This document shows, piece after piece, positions 23,801-39,200 of a stretch of 64,000 bases of DNA (position 1 is the first letter of the stretch; every line of letters starts with the position of its first letter). The position numbers and the translations under genes are program-made. The stretch is from the NCBI GenBank assembly GCA_964035795.1, contig OZ038322.1:15919447-15983446 (forward strand). Direction: 5' to 3'. The notes below the pieces were generated by a model. It did not search any database and was not told the DNA's origin. It was given only the letters and a program-made list of their open reading frames with translations. This stretch comes from Pterobdella sp. o SKG-2022. Its lineage: Eukaryota > Annelida > Clitellata > Hirudinida > Piscicolidae.

Positions 23801-26800
23801 TGAATGCCCGGATTGAACCAGCCTCTCAAATCGTGACAAGGCGACGCTGACAAATGTTAGGCCATATTCTGCGCATGGATGATCTGGTTCCAGCTAAACA
23901 ATCCACCTTCAATTGCCTCAAGAAAAAAAACGCAAAGCGTGGAAGACCTAGCACCAGCCTTCTAACAACGATCAAACACGATCTTAAAGCCCACAAACTA
24001 AACATAGATCAAGCAGTTGAACTGTCGCAAGACAGGGACCTATGGAAGCTGGAGGGAAGCCGTACACCGGCGAACGAAGATCTTTGAAAATATTTGAACA
24101 TTCAATTTTATCTCTATTTTTGTTTCTTTGTAAACCCTAATAAATAAATAATAATATCTTAAATGGATTCTGAAAACTAGTATGATCAAACTCACAATTC
24201 TTCTCATCTTCTGAGTCTTCAATTTTATCCTGAGTAATTTTAAATTAATTATTTAAATATTCATATAAAGCTTTAATTTATTTACTTAATGCGTGTATGT
24301 GTGAGTTGGTGATCAGTACTTATTATAAATAATGATGAATTAATAGTGCATTACTTTGAAATAAAACGAACATCATTGAAAAATTTAAAAAGACAATCAT
24401 ATAATATAAAACCCCATTTGGAATTACTCCTATGGGGAACAAACGATGAAGGGTGAATGAAGAGAGATGAAGGTGAATGAAGGCTTACAATTGACACGTG
24501 TTGCTTGTTGAACTTTGGAGAGCATGTGCTGAAGCTGTGGAATAAGCTGCTTTCCAGCTTACAACCATCATCATCCTCATCTTCGTCATCCAACTTATGA
24601 TTGTATCGGTCATTTCGGTCTGAGTGGGTAATTTTTTTTATGTTAAACTGAACAAACATTCAAACACAAGGCATCGATCAAAATTAAGTTTAAAAAATTT
24701 GAACATTTTGATAAGCACCATCATTGACAGCAAGCACAACCCACCATCAAAATAACTGGTGTCATCCTCGCCACTCAAATCAGGCACAAATTGAGTCTTT
24801 TGCCGCAGCAGCCCATTCCAATCGACACTTGTGAGAAAATGGTGTTGTTTGACTTCAGTGGCCCCTCCAGAACCCAGTCTCACTTCAGGTTGCTTCTGTA
24901 GTAATGCCTTGATCAAATCCTCCGCATCCTCACCCACCATCCATTCCTCTTCTTCCGGCCACTCCAACTCACCTGTTATTGATAGCGACTTAAATATACA
25001 TAAAATATGAATCCAATCACAATCAATCAAATTCTTTTTATAGCCCGTTTTCCTTTACCAAGCGTTGGGCTTTTTGAAAGTTCTATCTCGAAGTCGGCCT
25101 TTTCATTTAGAGCGATCGAGTGGATCCGCACAAACCATGTCTAGCTTTCTTTTATCATTCAATATGAGCTCATTCCAAGTCTTTTTGGGCCTACCAGGCT
25201 TTTTGCAAGTATCTAAATCAAACTTTCGCACCTGAGAAATCCAACCCACGCTACGCTCTACATGTCCGAACCACCTCATCCTGCTTGTACGAAGAACTAC
25301 CTCAACAGCCCGAATGCCAAGTTTTGAAAAAAGTGAGTGAGAGCAAACGTTATCATTCGTTTTGAAGTTGCACATCCAGCGAATCATGGCAAGATCATTT
25401 CGTCTAAGGCGGTTCAATGTGGAAACTGTTACGGGGCATATTTCAGCAGCATGTAACATAGCTCTTCTGACACAGGTTGAATAGACACGGCCTCTGGTCA
25501 ATAATGATAAATGACGATTAGCAAGGAGTGGAAGAAGTTGACGAAATTTAGCCCGAGCACAGTTACAACGTGTTATTGAAGCAAACTCACATCCACCACC
25601 TGCAGATAACATATCTCCAAGATAGCAGAACTCTGGGACAACTTCCAGTTTTTCATCCCCAATAATCACTTCCTTCACTAATCTCCCATCAACAGGCCGT
25701 GCTGTACCAAGACAACGAGCGCATTGTAAGTTAAGATCCGAAGTTAGAGAGCCTTTTATGCCACTGCATTTCTTGTGGACCCTGCAGCCTCCACACTGAA
25801 TAGCATTTCTACCCAAGCCTGCTTGGCATACACCACAAGAATACTTCCCAGATTTTCTCAACACATCAAGGTTCGAACCAAAAACCATAAGCTCTGTCTT
25901 ACCCATATTCACCCTCAACCCCTTTTTCTCCATTTCCAATCTCCATGTTCTCAACTTCACTAATAGTTCATCCATGGACTGAGCACTTACCATTAAGTCA
26001 TCAGCATAGAAGATCTCCCAAGGGCAACCTGTACGTAACTCCATAGATAAAGCTTCCAGCACAATAAAAAAAAGTAATGGACTAAGAACAGAACCTTGAT
26101 GGACACCTACCCGAACATCAAACGAGTTGCTATACTCATCACCAACTTCTCACTTCCTTGTACATGGATTGTACAATTCATCAATTTTCAATTTACGCAT
26201 ACTCCACAAAATCACTTCTCATGGCACTCTGTCAAAGGCTTTCTCCAAATCAATGAATGCTAAGTAGAGGGGCTTACCAGCAACCAGATGCTTTTCCTGT
26301 AACTGACGGAGGATAAATATGGCATCAGTTGTACCCCGACCTTGCATAAAGCCACATTGCATATCATTAATCACCACTCTCTGACTGATAAAAACCTTCC
26401 ACTACGCGCTCCAAAACCTTCATAACCTGATCAAATAACTTTAAACCCCTATAGACCTGTTTAAAGCATCACCTTTACCCTTATATACACTGTCTATGTG
26501 ACTTTCCTACCACTCAAACGGTATACGGTTCTCAAAGATGACGTCTTCAATGAGATCTCGAATCATACTAGCACCACCTGAATCTGCGGCCTTGAGCATC
26601 TCGGCAACAATACCTGAAGGACCCACTGCTTTCCCAAGGCTCATCTTATTAATGGCCTTTCTAACCATTGCTGTAGTGATAGGTTCGCTGGGACCTTCCA
26701 CGGGATAGACTTCGGACAAACCACCTGAATTCCATGAAAACTCCACATTGAGAAGGTGCATATAATGCTCTCTCCATGCTTCTTTTTTGGAATCAACATC

Positions 26801-29800
26801 CAGGGACATTTGGCCATTATTATTTTTCATCGGTTTATCCCCAATGACGTCCTGGTTCTCTCGCCGCATTTGCTTAGCCAGTCGATATATCTCCACAGAT
26901 CTGGGATCGATTTTTTGAACGCAATCTTATCAGCATCAGTTTTGGCTATGTGAACAGCGAGGTTGGATGCACGTTTAGCCGCCTGATAAGCATCTCTGTC
27001 TCCTCCTGCTTTCCATACATTGAAAAATTTGCGTTTGTGGGACACAGCTTGCTGCACCTTGTCATTCCACCACCAACTCTGCCTCTTCCAGGTATGTTTT
27101 GCAGAGACTCCACAAACCTGTTTTGTAGCATTAATCAAATCGTTTTTCAAGTACTTCCAACGCTCATCCAAAGTTTTACCAGGTTCATTTCCTTGGATTA
27201 ATGCATTGAAAAAATTTGAATTCAACTTGATTTCCAAAGTCTTTTAGTTTCCAGACTTTTGTACGAGGAACAAATCTTCTTTTGGGGTGAGCATGAGTTC
27301 AAACCTTGAAGCCACCAACCACCAGTCTATGCTGTGTTGCACACTCCTCCCCACCTTCAGAAGCCTTACCCCTCATCGAACCAACATTTAAAGATCCGAC
27401 TCGAAAAGGACTTTCATTAACTTTGTGGCAGTTTTTTTTGAAGGATGCCCTTCCTTTCGACCACTCTTTTTCAGATTTTTCTTCTTTTTTTCTGGCTGGA
27501 CCTGCAATTATTTTTGAAACTCTTTCTGTAGTTATTGATATTTTTATTTAACCTATTACTATTATATATATTACTCCTAATGTTTAAATAAAAAACTCGG
27601 CGTTTCACTTGACGCGAGGGAGGATTAGTATTTTGGGCTAAACTTAACAAAAAATCTGTAGTATGATATTTTTTTTACGTAAAAAGTATTTCGAAATAAA
27701 TATAAGTTAATTAGATAAATACTACAGTTTTTAAAATATCGCTAACGTATAAACTTACGATCGAAAAAAAAATTTCGAAAACTTGAAAAAAGTTAAGCTA
27801 AAGTTTTTATAATAAAATTCTAAAATAATTTTGATAAAAATAAAAAACAGGCCGTGTATAGAAAGCAGAAAAAATAACTTTGAAAATCAAATTTCACAAA
27901 CAGCCGAACATGTCGGTTGCTAACCAAATTTTTTTTTTTTTACATTAGTATAAAATAAATTACACCAATAATTACATGAGAATTATGATGGTATCTCATG
28001 CTTCATTACTAAATATCTTTTTTTGCACAGATTAAAACGTTGAAAACACAAAAAGACCAACTAAAGAACGCACCCAAGATGATCTCCGAGAAGACCTGGT
28101 CGGGACTGTCCCCCGTGAAGGGCACACAACCCACCAGAAACTCATACAGAATCACCCCCATGGCCCACCAGTCCACTGGCTTCCCTGCACCAATGTGGTA
28201 TTACACGGTTTTGCCACTTTATACTACATCTCTTATAATATAAAGAAAAACAAAGTTTCATCATCATCAAGTTATGAGCAGTTTCAACATAAAGCTTAAT
28301 CATATATTTAAATTAAAAAACTCAAATTATTATTTGATGCATATGACTGCTCTAAACTCTTATTAATGATTATTTAAAATGAAACCACCAACCGTATTGA
28401 TTCTTCAGTATCACTTCAGGGGCTATGTACTCTGGGGTTCCAAACACCTAACAATAAAATTAACTTTATCGTAAAACTATCTAACCAACAATTTTAAGAC
28501 CTCTCGTATTTTATTCTTAAAAACATTTCTATTACAAAAGCAAAAAAAAGACATTTCAATTGATCTGGTTTTAACGACATTAATATTCGTATTTACTTTC
28601 TTATTGTTATGCTCGTATTGACCAAACATTTCAATGTTTTTTATTTGATTTATAAATTCCACTCAGTTGCTTCCTTTGCACTATACTAATCGACATTAAT
28701 ATTAATAAGCTAAAAACACTAGCGAATCGATGAGATATATAAGACACACCTGACAGTCGGTGAACTGCCTCCGAGACTCACTCACTGACCCTTCATACAA
28801 GCTTGTCGTCACTGTGTTTATGGGTTGTGTTGGGCCGAGTAATGACAAACTAAATGTATTAAACTCAGCAGGTGATGGTCGATAGAAAATGATAAATTGA
28901 ATACTTATGAAAAAAGAATTAAATAGTGTCCAGAAACTAGATCACATTACCAAACATCGATTTACAAGGTCGTTCGTATGATATTGTGCAAACACAAAAA
29001 TGTGAAGATATTCTTTTGAACCAAAAAGGCTTTTCTACATTCAAATCATAATTATAAATTAAACACATAATCACCTAACAAGCAATCAGCAATAGTAATA
29101 AAGAAAGCCAATAGGACATCGATGGGAGGTCAATAACATGTACCACACGCAAGCATGAGAACATAAAACAATGGTGAAAATAAAGCATCACTAACTTTTC
29201 ATGAGACCAATCTTAGACAAGCCAAAGTCGGTCAATTTGATATGGCCAATAGAGGTAATGAGGAGGCTGGAAAGGTGGTCATGAATATCTTTATTGTAAT
29301 CGTGAGATTGCAGTTATCTTATAATCATGATCAATTTTATTAAAAATTTCTAATTTTTGCGATACCTATAAAAATAACTAGTTTTAATTAAGCATTCAAT
29401 ACAAAAATGATTCGCACTCGAGAACGAAACATAAAAAAAGAGTTAAAATCAATAACGCAAAAACACTTTATTTGAATTAAATAAACGACTATAACTATTG
29501 AGATACTTATTGCTTTATTATAGAAATTATTACATATCTTTATTATGAACAAATGATGTAATTGGGCTGTAAAATATAGATAGTAAGAGTATCTTGATTA
29601 GAAGAACTAAGGTAGAGCATTAAACACTGCTAACTTGTCTGGTTTAAGGTCTCTGTGAACAATGCCAAAGTTGTGCAAATACTCCAAAGCCATCACTGTT
29701 TCAGCGAAGTACAACCTACACAGTGGTGGGATGATAGTTGTCTGAGTTGACTATTGAGTCCAGGATACTCTTAATTACAATGTTAATATATCGACATATT

Positions 29801-32800
29801 TTTGACACCAACAACTTCCTGTAGACAACTAGTATCTCTCATAAGCCACCATGATTTCCCATAAACCACCATCATACACCATAAGCTACCATAAATCCCA
29901 AAAACACAAAAATTCTCATAAGCTCCAATAATATTCCAAGAAAAAATAATTTTTCATGGATCTTCTAAATTCTCCATAAGCACAAATAAAACTCCATTCT
30001 CTCCCAAAAACACTCATCATCCCCCAAAACAATAAATTCTTCATGAACCACAGCACTTCCCATAGAGCACCTTTGTCCTCCAAGAACACAACATCCTCCA
30101 TGAACCACTATTACTCCACTTCATCGACTATTAAACACTACCCTTCCTCATAAAAACACACAACCCTACCTAAATATATAACAACCTTAAATTTTACAAG
30201 TAAACTTCAAATTATGAAGATTTATGAGAACAGGTAAAAAAATTATTTTATTTAGCTAAAATTAACTGGTAAAATTCAAGTTTACGAAAGAACATACGAT
30301 GTCTTTAAAAAAATAACAACCTTATATAAAGACCTAAAACACATAAAACCTATTATAATTATATACAACACTGTATATCGATATAATCAAAGACTGAACA
30401 ACTACGAGCCATTATGTCCATACAGCTGACACACATACCTGGCCATATCACAGGGCAGAGGTCCCTGTATGTTCTTGAGAAGGGCCGCACAGTCCCCCCC
30501 TTCTATGTACTCGAGAATCATGCATAGGTGCCTCTGTGGGCCAATCAGAACTTATTGGTTAATTATAAAAAAGTATTATTTATTAAAACTGAACTATAAA
30601 TCCAATCAAGTGTGAATTTTTTTTAAGGGGAGCAATTATGATGGGATTATGATGAATAATAATAATTTATTATCTTCAACATTTAAATATGAATAAGCAC
30701 AATGGTTTGGGCTGCATCAAACCATGCAGCCTGCCAGGCCTGATAACATTCAATTAGACCAAAGACCTCTGTAATTCTATAAGACTTGAAACCATTGTTT
30801 TTCATTTCTGCTATATTTTCTAGACGAGCTTCTACATCTTTCAATAATTTTTAGCAAAAGCATTATATAAATAGAAATATGAAATATTCATCATTGAAAT
30901 TATTTTTGAAGTTGTTTGAAACTTGTTTACAAATTAAATCAAATAGTCAAACTTTGAAGAATATTTTATGAAAAAATGTTGACAACATAGAGTGGTGAAT
31001 CATTGAAGAAACTATAAGCATTCATAATGATTGTTTAGAGCTGCATTTTAAATAAAAAAATTGGTTGCGTAATTAAGGTAACGTTGATTATTATACCATT
31101 ATTAATAGATAACTAACAAAAATCCACTTTATGTTTTTGTAACAGGAATATCAAAAAAGATGTTACAATAAAGAAAGAAAAAAAAGGTTTTTAATGTTTA
31201 TTTTAATTTATTTATTGTCCCAAAAAATGGTAAAGATCAATCAATCAAAGTCTCTTGATTCCATTTCAAAGGAGGGGTGGGAAACAGGAGGCACGAAACT
31301 AATGATGAAAATAAACGCAATGGAGAATAAAATTTCATAGATGAAATTTTTGTGAAAAATTTTTTCTATAACGAACTCACTATTATATAAATTCTTCATG
31401 CTTATTTACTTATTTTGTAAACTAATATTCTATGAATAAATAATGAAGAAAATCATAGTTTTATCAAATGTAATTTAATTCTGTATTTATAAAAGGCTTT
31501 TGCTTATAAACCAATACGCTTGCTAAAAATTGAATGTAGCGCAAATACACTGGAAAAAATGCTAATTGTCGGCCCACGCGGGGTCAAGCCCGGTAACTTT
31601 AAATAATTTGTTTAATGCTCTACCACTGAGCTTCATAAATGCATTATTGTTGCCTTTATAGATGTTTTTCGAAAAGAACTGCTTAAAAACACATAAAATC
31701 TCTTTGGAACACGATATACATATTTTTAAAAAATTTCAAAATTTTAGTTTTATTATAAATATTTTAACAAATTTACTTCATACAGCTCTTCATTTTTATA
31801 TAAAAGCCCCTAATACAAACGAGTTTATAGCTTTAAAACACAAAAATATACTAGAGAAACTCATTATTAAAACGGAATTAAAAAATTTGAACATAAAGTG
31901 GCAATCGAATGCATAAAAGAAGGTTGCTTCAACGAAGATTTGTCTTACATCCGATATCGGTGCTGTTTATAACATCCGCCCTTGGGATAAGAAAAACAAA
32001 ACGATTTTACATGATCTACTGACGTCTTATGATAGGCGAAAATTGCTTTATTTATTGAAAAAAAACATGCCTAAAGTACATAAAGTACTTGAATGAATAA
32101 TTAAAATTTCAGTCTTTGAACTCATTTCGCTAAACATTGCTACAATAAAGTGAATATACAGAAGATAACAATATAATTATTTTTATTGTTACTTTGCTTT
32201 ATTCAAAAACCAGTTATAGAATTGGTAACGTTTTTTGCAAAAGCCTAAAGTGATCAAATCAATTTGATTTTCTCGATTCTTTCGGGCACTTTTCTATATA
32301 TACATCCACTACCAAGTGAAGCTTCTTTTGTATTCTTACAAATCTTATTAAAAACAAATGCTATATTAAAAATGGTACAAGTGTGCAAATCTTGCTTTTC
32401 CATAATTTAGAGTTGGATATTAGTTCGGGTGAGAAATGTATAAAGATTAATCAAAATGAAATGGCTTATTGAAAAAAATATGTCATATTAATAACCTAGG
32501 CCGACTATTGTCTACCAAAGTTACTGACACAACATTATAATAGATAATGAGCACTATAATCATTAGGACTACCTTGGTCTCGAAGCTGCAATAGAAAGAC
32601 ACCACAAAGGGGTTGTCGATGAAGGTCAATATGTCTCTTTCAGTAAACACCTTGTAATTTTTATATTCGCTTTATATGTGCTATCTAATTATGCACTGAT
32701 AGTACACAGTGAAGAAATATAACACAAGAAAGTAGGCTGGACAGCTACCTGGTTGACCATGTTTCTTAACACAAGATTTTCCTTGCGCAGCTTCTTCATG

Positions 32801-35800
32801 GCATACAACCGCTTGCTCTCAATGTGTCTCACTAACAACACAGCTCTGAAGTGTGGTGTTGCATTTAATAATCAAAATAACTGTTTAAAATTTTGAATTC
32901 TAAGATTAATTACATGTCTGAGCCAAAAGAAATACTCTTGATGAGCTTACTTACGAAATAAGTTCAAAAATACAACAAAAAGCTACAAAAAATAATTTTC
33001 AACAGTAACACATGCAAAAGCCGATAAAAAAGACACAAGAAACATTTTGAAACGCACCCGTAAGCTCCATTACTTATGAGTTTGACCGTCTCGAAGTGTT
33101 TGTATGATGGGGGATGTGATGATAAGGGTTGGTCTGCCTTTATGGCTGCTCTCAAGTGCACTTCATGCAGTGAACGCTGTGTGTCCATAGTTTTACTACT
33201 GAAAATCCACATATATTGAAATATTAGTATTATAAAAGCATGTACAACCTGGAGACAATGCATTAAAATATATCAAAACTAGGAGGTATATAACTATATA
33301 TTATCATTTGACGTGTATTTTCAAGTATGCAATTTGATAATTGGGATTTATTTATAGCAATATAATGAAATTTTTAGACGGAAAGGTTCAACCCACATTC
33401 CACCTCAACATCACTAACCTCTGTGAGATCAGCCAGGTGTCTCTTTTCTGAATGGATTGATTGTTAACGAAAGCTATAATGTCAAATATCACTGCATAAA
33501 TTGAATCCAATTAACTGTCCTTCTTACTTTCAAAAAACAAAGCATATTATATAAAATGTGATGTGTTTTATTATTGCGGCTAGAAAAACGCATGTATAAT
33601 ACAGGTGTTAGATGGAAAGCAAATGCGAGATAACGGAAAAAAAATTAGGTCAGTGATATCATTGGATATAAACGTCAGTAATATTAAAAATTTGAACTAA
33701 AAAATAGAATAACTTTGAATTTTTTTGATCCTAAAAGCATAATAAATTCTATTATATGCATTATTAGCTCAAATACTGTATAATATACAGATGAAGAAAA
33801 ATAGATCAAATAAAAATCAATTAAATTAATTTACAAAGATCCGCACTAATAAAAAAAACTGCTTAGAAGAATAAAAATGCCTTCAACCTCGATGGTCGTT
33901 GACCATTTTATCCTCCATCAGCTGGTTCTCTAGAGACAACTGCTTGAGCAGGTATCCAACCACATCCTCATCACTTATACTTCGCACCTCCCCCTCTACC
34001 GCCTCCATACGCCGGTAAAACTCACCCGGTTCAAACTCCTGTATGAGTGATTTAATCAAATTACAGCACAAAAAGTATATTGCAGAACAAAACAGTTTTA
34101 TAGATTGAGATACATTACAATACAAGATAATGAATTACAGTAAAATAATGAGTATGCCAAATGACATGTAATTAAATGATATGAAGATTTAATTATAATG
34201 TTGACCCCTAAAATATATATTTATAAAATAACAGAGAAAAGTAGAAAAAGTTGTACTGACCAGGCACTCTAGGAGCCTAGCAGGCCTGCAGATGATGAGT
34301 AGGAGGTCTTGGGTTATTTGGGCCAGCAACTCCTTCGACACCCCTGCCTTGCTTTGGGCCTGGTGAGCATTATCAACCAAATCTTATGCACAGACAGTTT
34401 GCTTCATAAAGCGTGAATGACGTTCAAAACATTTGAAGATGAAGTGTGTTATGAGTGATTGTTTATAAAATTGATTTAATATGAAAATAAATGTTTGTTT
34501 CCAGGCAATTTTTTATAGGTATCTGCTGAGCATATAAAGTGGTGTCTTTTGGAACCTAAGAAGTCAACAACCAAAGCACCTCTCTGTGGTACCCTCATCG
34601 TCAACTTACACCATTCAATTCTTCATTAGATTAGAGGTCTAACCAGGTGCTCAGCTCATTATGACTAAATGTATCAAAACATAATGATTTATAAAAAACT
34701 GCATCAAGCTTTTTGTAAGACTAACTTAAACTATGAAAGCTATAGTACTAATACTAGTAGACTTGAAAAAGTATAAGTATACTTGGTACAATTTTTAAAA
34801 CATCTTCATTGTTGTTGTATTAAATTTCATATTATATACAGCGTATTAAAGTTTACTAACGGTTTCTAAGAGGCCTTGCATGTTTGCCACCATGGAGGCA
34901 AGGTAGGTAGAGGAAAGCATATTCTCTTGGGACTTGAGCAAACAGTCATTGGCCAGTTGCATCAACTGCTGCAGCACAAACGACCCGACGCCATCACTTC
35001 TGAGAATTTGGGAATGACGGATATGATTTGTGAGCCGTTAGTAAAAGGTAAGGTAAATTCAGAATAAAAACATGCTAATACTGCTTTATCAACACAAAAA
35101 TTTTTTCTCTTTTGATACAACATCTGGATTAGATTATAGAATTTGTTATGTCAATAAAGATCCAGTACATACTTTATAATACTGTCATTTTGGTGGTTGC
35201 TGTGGCTTTCAATAAACTTTTGAAGTTTGCTTTCTGCTTCTTTTTGAGCCTATGTGTATTAAAAACAGTTGATATTCTGGTACAATGATGTATGGCATGT
35301 ACCTTAGGAAAACAGTCATTGTAGAACTCATTCAAACTGATTATATCCGGCTCAGATTCAGCTGGAGAACTGGAAATAAAACTCGTTTAAATCAACCGAA
35401 TCCAATATATCATCTGCTTTTTTTCACCAAAAGTGATGCTTATTAGATAAACTATAAAATAAATTAAAATCTCACTTGAAACTTCGAGCTCTAGGTCTGA
35501 ATTGGTCTTTAGGAACAGCATTGAAAGGGTTTTTGTTTTCGTTATAAAAGTGAGTGGGGTTGCAACTCAGAGACTCGTAGTTGCCGTTGTAATCACTACT
35601 CAATGATTCATTCAGCTTGTCTTGTGATGAATTGTGTGACTGTGGGTTTTATCATACACATTGCAACCATTTATAACCAAAAATTCCTTTCTTGATAATA
35701 GAAGAATTCCAAAGAATTTTATGAAAAATTTATGCAGAATTGTTTGAGATATTTAAAACTCCACGCCGAAGTACTCACAGAGAATGCGGAAGATGGCGAC

Positions 35801-36212
35801 AATTGGAAACTGAACTCTGATGAGACAAATGAGTTCATTGACATCCGTCTGACAACAATTAAGAATCCCAATAGAATTACATAATCTCTTACATGCCTTC
35901 TGGGGTAAAGCCGCATGCAGAAGTAACATATTGATAGAATTGATATTACGTTGAATTTCAGTTTGAATGCAATAAACGTTTTGATACATAACTAATGATC
36001 CATTCAATCAAGGGAATTGAAAACTTCATAAAAACATTGAAACAAATAGACATAAATAAAATAATATTTAACCAAGACTTTGCTTCAATACAAAAATATG
36101 AATGATTTCCATAACGTTATTACGTTAACAAACACTAAAGCTGATCAATAAAATCTAATTCATAACACGTTTTCTTTTATCGCCATTCTTATTATTCATA
36201 TTATTCTTACCA

Positions 36213-36247
<35 letters not shown>

Positions 36248-36248
36248 G

Positions 36249-36295
<47 letters not shown>

Positions 36296-39200
36296 GCTAC
36301 TACTACTACTACTACTACTACTACTGCTACTACTATTGATAAAAAAGCAAAAATAATAGCAATAACCTGCTATTTCTCAAGTGGAGCTGCTGAAGCACTG
36401 AAGACATTTTAGGGCTGTCCATTTGACGTGGTGAAGCTGCCATACACAAAGCACCATTACCAATTCATAAATAACTCTTATCGTAACAAACTACAACTAT
36501 TCCATCTAATTAATTATCTTAATGTGAATAATAGACTTTATACTTGATAAATAAATCAATGAAAAATCAATTTGAGTCTTTTAGAACATTAAAACACTAT
36601 TTATTGAGAGTGAAATATGGCAAAATACATTTTATAAATAAATCGAATTTTGAAAAAAAAAATCATTTATTTAATATAACGATGATGATGATCTGTAAAA
36701 TTTGATTTATTCTCATTATAAAAGTTTGGCGTTTTGTATTGCGTATATGAGAGTGATGGCGTTGGAAGGTATGAAAATACACAAATATCACCTTCATTAT
36801 TTTTTGTTGTGGACTGCGTGATTGGCAAACTGGGTCTATAATGGTATCATTATACACATTATTCACATGGCTGCTTCATAAAGTTTAAGCAAAAGCTTCT
36901 AAAGTAATTCTAAATTAGTCACCTCACATGCCTGTATCTGGAAGTTTTGCCCTTTGAAAAATCTCCCTTTGAACAATGAAATTTTGAAAATTTAAATTAT
37001 ACATTTCTATTGGAATTTCGCAATAAAAATCTTTCTATCAAGCATTGTATCATCATGTTTAGATAATTATAGGGCACTTTGAAGATTATCAAAATGACTT
37101 AAAAAATATGAAAAAGTTTGAGGTTCTATTTAATGGAGTTTACGAGCTTTTATAAGATTTAACAGCGTTGGAAATGTTCAAACTTATAGTGTGATAAATT
37201 AATTGAAATTTAGATAATTAATCTTTAATTTTTGAAAGATACATCAGTGTCTTTGGAAAAACATTATTTTACATATTAAATGAAAAAACCAAAACATTTA
37301 GACTATAAATTGTTTTAAAAAACAAACGATCAATAAAAAGTTTCAGGTACCTCTTGATTGGTTAAGACGCCTTGAAAAAAAAATATAAAAAGATGCTAAC
37401 AAAGGAGTGGTGATCACAAAGAGGCTTGGAGGAGTAGAATATGTCTGGGGCAGAGTGGCCCAGATGTCGTGTCTTCAACAGGTTCGTCACCCTCCTTACG
37501 GTACTCACTTTCGACTGATTCAATAGCAGGTCTGAAACAAAATTAACGATATAAGATTACAATATTTACATCTACCATTAACTGAGTTTGACAGTAATTA
37601 ACCTAGATTATTGCTACTAATACGTACCTATAAATTAAGCAATTCCAATTTTTATAAATTTTTACACTGTCGCCCCAAGCTAACATATAATTAGAGGAGT
37701 TCAAAATCCGCTGTTTCCACACTTGGACAATTTTTAACGTTGATGTCTAAAACGTACCGGTTTAAATCCCTGATTTATGAAATATTAATTAATCATTGTG
37801 GCATTGACGTCTTTGTAGTCTTGCCAGTCACAAAAAACGTTGTCGTTACTGTTAACGAACTTGTAACACTAGTAACTTGAAATTTTATTAAGAATGTCTC
37901 TATTTTTGTAACGAGGTAACAATGTGGAACATTCGAAAATCAAGAATATTTTTGCCCATTGAACACTTGGTGCCAAAATTTGACTGTTGAGCGTCATTTT
38001 TAACTCAATGGTTACCTTTTTAAAATCAAATTTAATTTTTTTTTGAACTTTTAAACATAAATATAATTTATGACTTATTATATGGACTCATATATCTTCG
38101 AATATTAAACAAATCTTTTTTATGCATCATAATGTCCGTTCTCTTTATGAGAATCTTTCAATTTCACTCAGTTTTATTTTTTTAATGCATGCCAACCTAT
38201 CAGTTAAGAAGTGATCTTTTAAAGAACACCTCCAATAACTTTTAGTCCTAGTTATAATTATTAGAGAGAGAAATGAAAGTTATGAACTAATTGTCAAAAA
38301 TTACAACGTGAGAAATAAAAAACATCAAGAAGCTACTAAAAAAAATTTCACCTTAAATAGTGATAAAAACAAATTAGCCCCATCATAACTTTTCTAGGCA
38401 AACTTAAAACTCTATTTAAACTGATTTTAATGAACATAATTAAAATGGAGTATAAAAATCAAATTTAGCATCTGAAATATTATATGAATTTTATTATGAA
38501 TTCAAACACATCCACCTTATTTAAAATAAACTCGAAATAAAGATTTTAAAATCACAACAATAACAACCAAATAACTGAAAATTTATTAATATTACTTCAG
38601 CATTGACATTTTGGCAATATCTTTCTATAGATACAATTATATTTTATAATAGTAATAATGATTCCAATCTGCTTTTCGCTCTAATCATTCAACCGAAACC
38701 GTACTTCTTCACGTTCTCGATGAAGTTTACGTAGGCTGCGACAATAAAAAAACTTCTATCCTAACATCACTTGACTTATCTGCAGCATTTGACACAATCG
38801 ATCACAGAATTTTACTTGAGCACCTTAGTCGTGAGTTTGGGATAGAAAGTATAGCACTCAAATGGTTAGAGTCATATCTCACTGAGAGAAAGCAGTTTGT
38901 AAAACTTGGCACTCATAGTTTTTCTACGGTTACCATTGAACATGGTGTTCCACAAGGATCCGTTCTTGAACCATTCCTCTTCACCCATTTCCAGCATTTT
39001 CAATAATTTCAACTTAACGCATCACCAATATGCAGATGACATACAAATCCTAATAAAAATAAATCCCCATAACCTTTCAAACTCCATTTCCACTCTCACT
39101 GACTGCTTCATTTGGTTGAAAGATGATTTTTACTGAACAAACTTCAACTCAATACCTCAAAAACTGAAGTCATAAAAATTGGCACTCCACAACAACTGAA

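Noticed and set aside
29916..30101. Minus-strand W/F-rich ORF
   Set aside because: It arises from the degenerate C-rich repeat tract and has no protein-like pattern.
31491..31645. Functional tRNA gene
   Set aside because: The A box is good, but the B box and stems are mutated, and the sequence continues into the SINE tail shared with two other copies.
35753..36007. Minus-strand ORF as a separate small gene
   Set aside because: It is a different frame over the MAST exon 35848-35779, whose in-phase reading ([11 protein letters not shown]) matches the MAST family.
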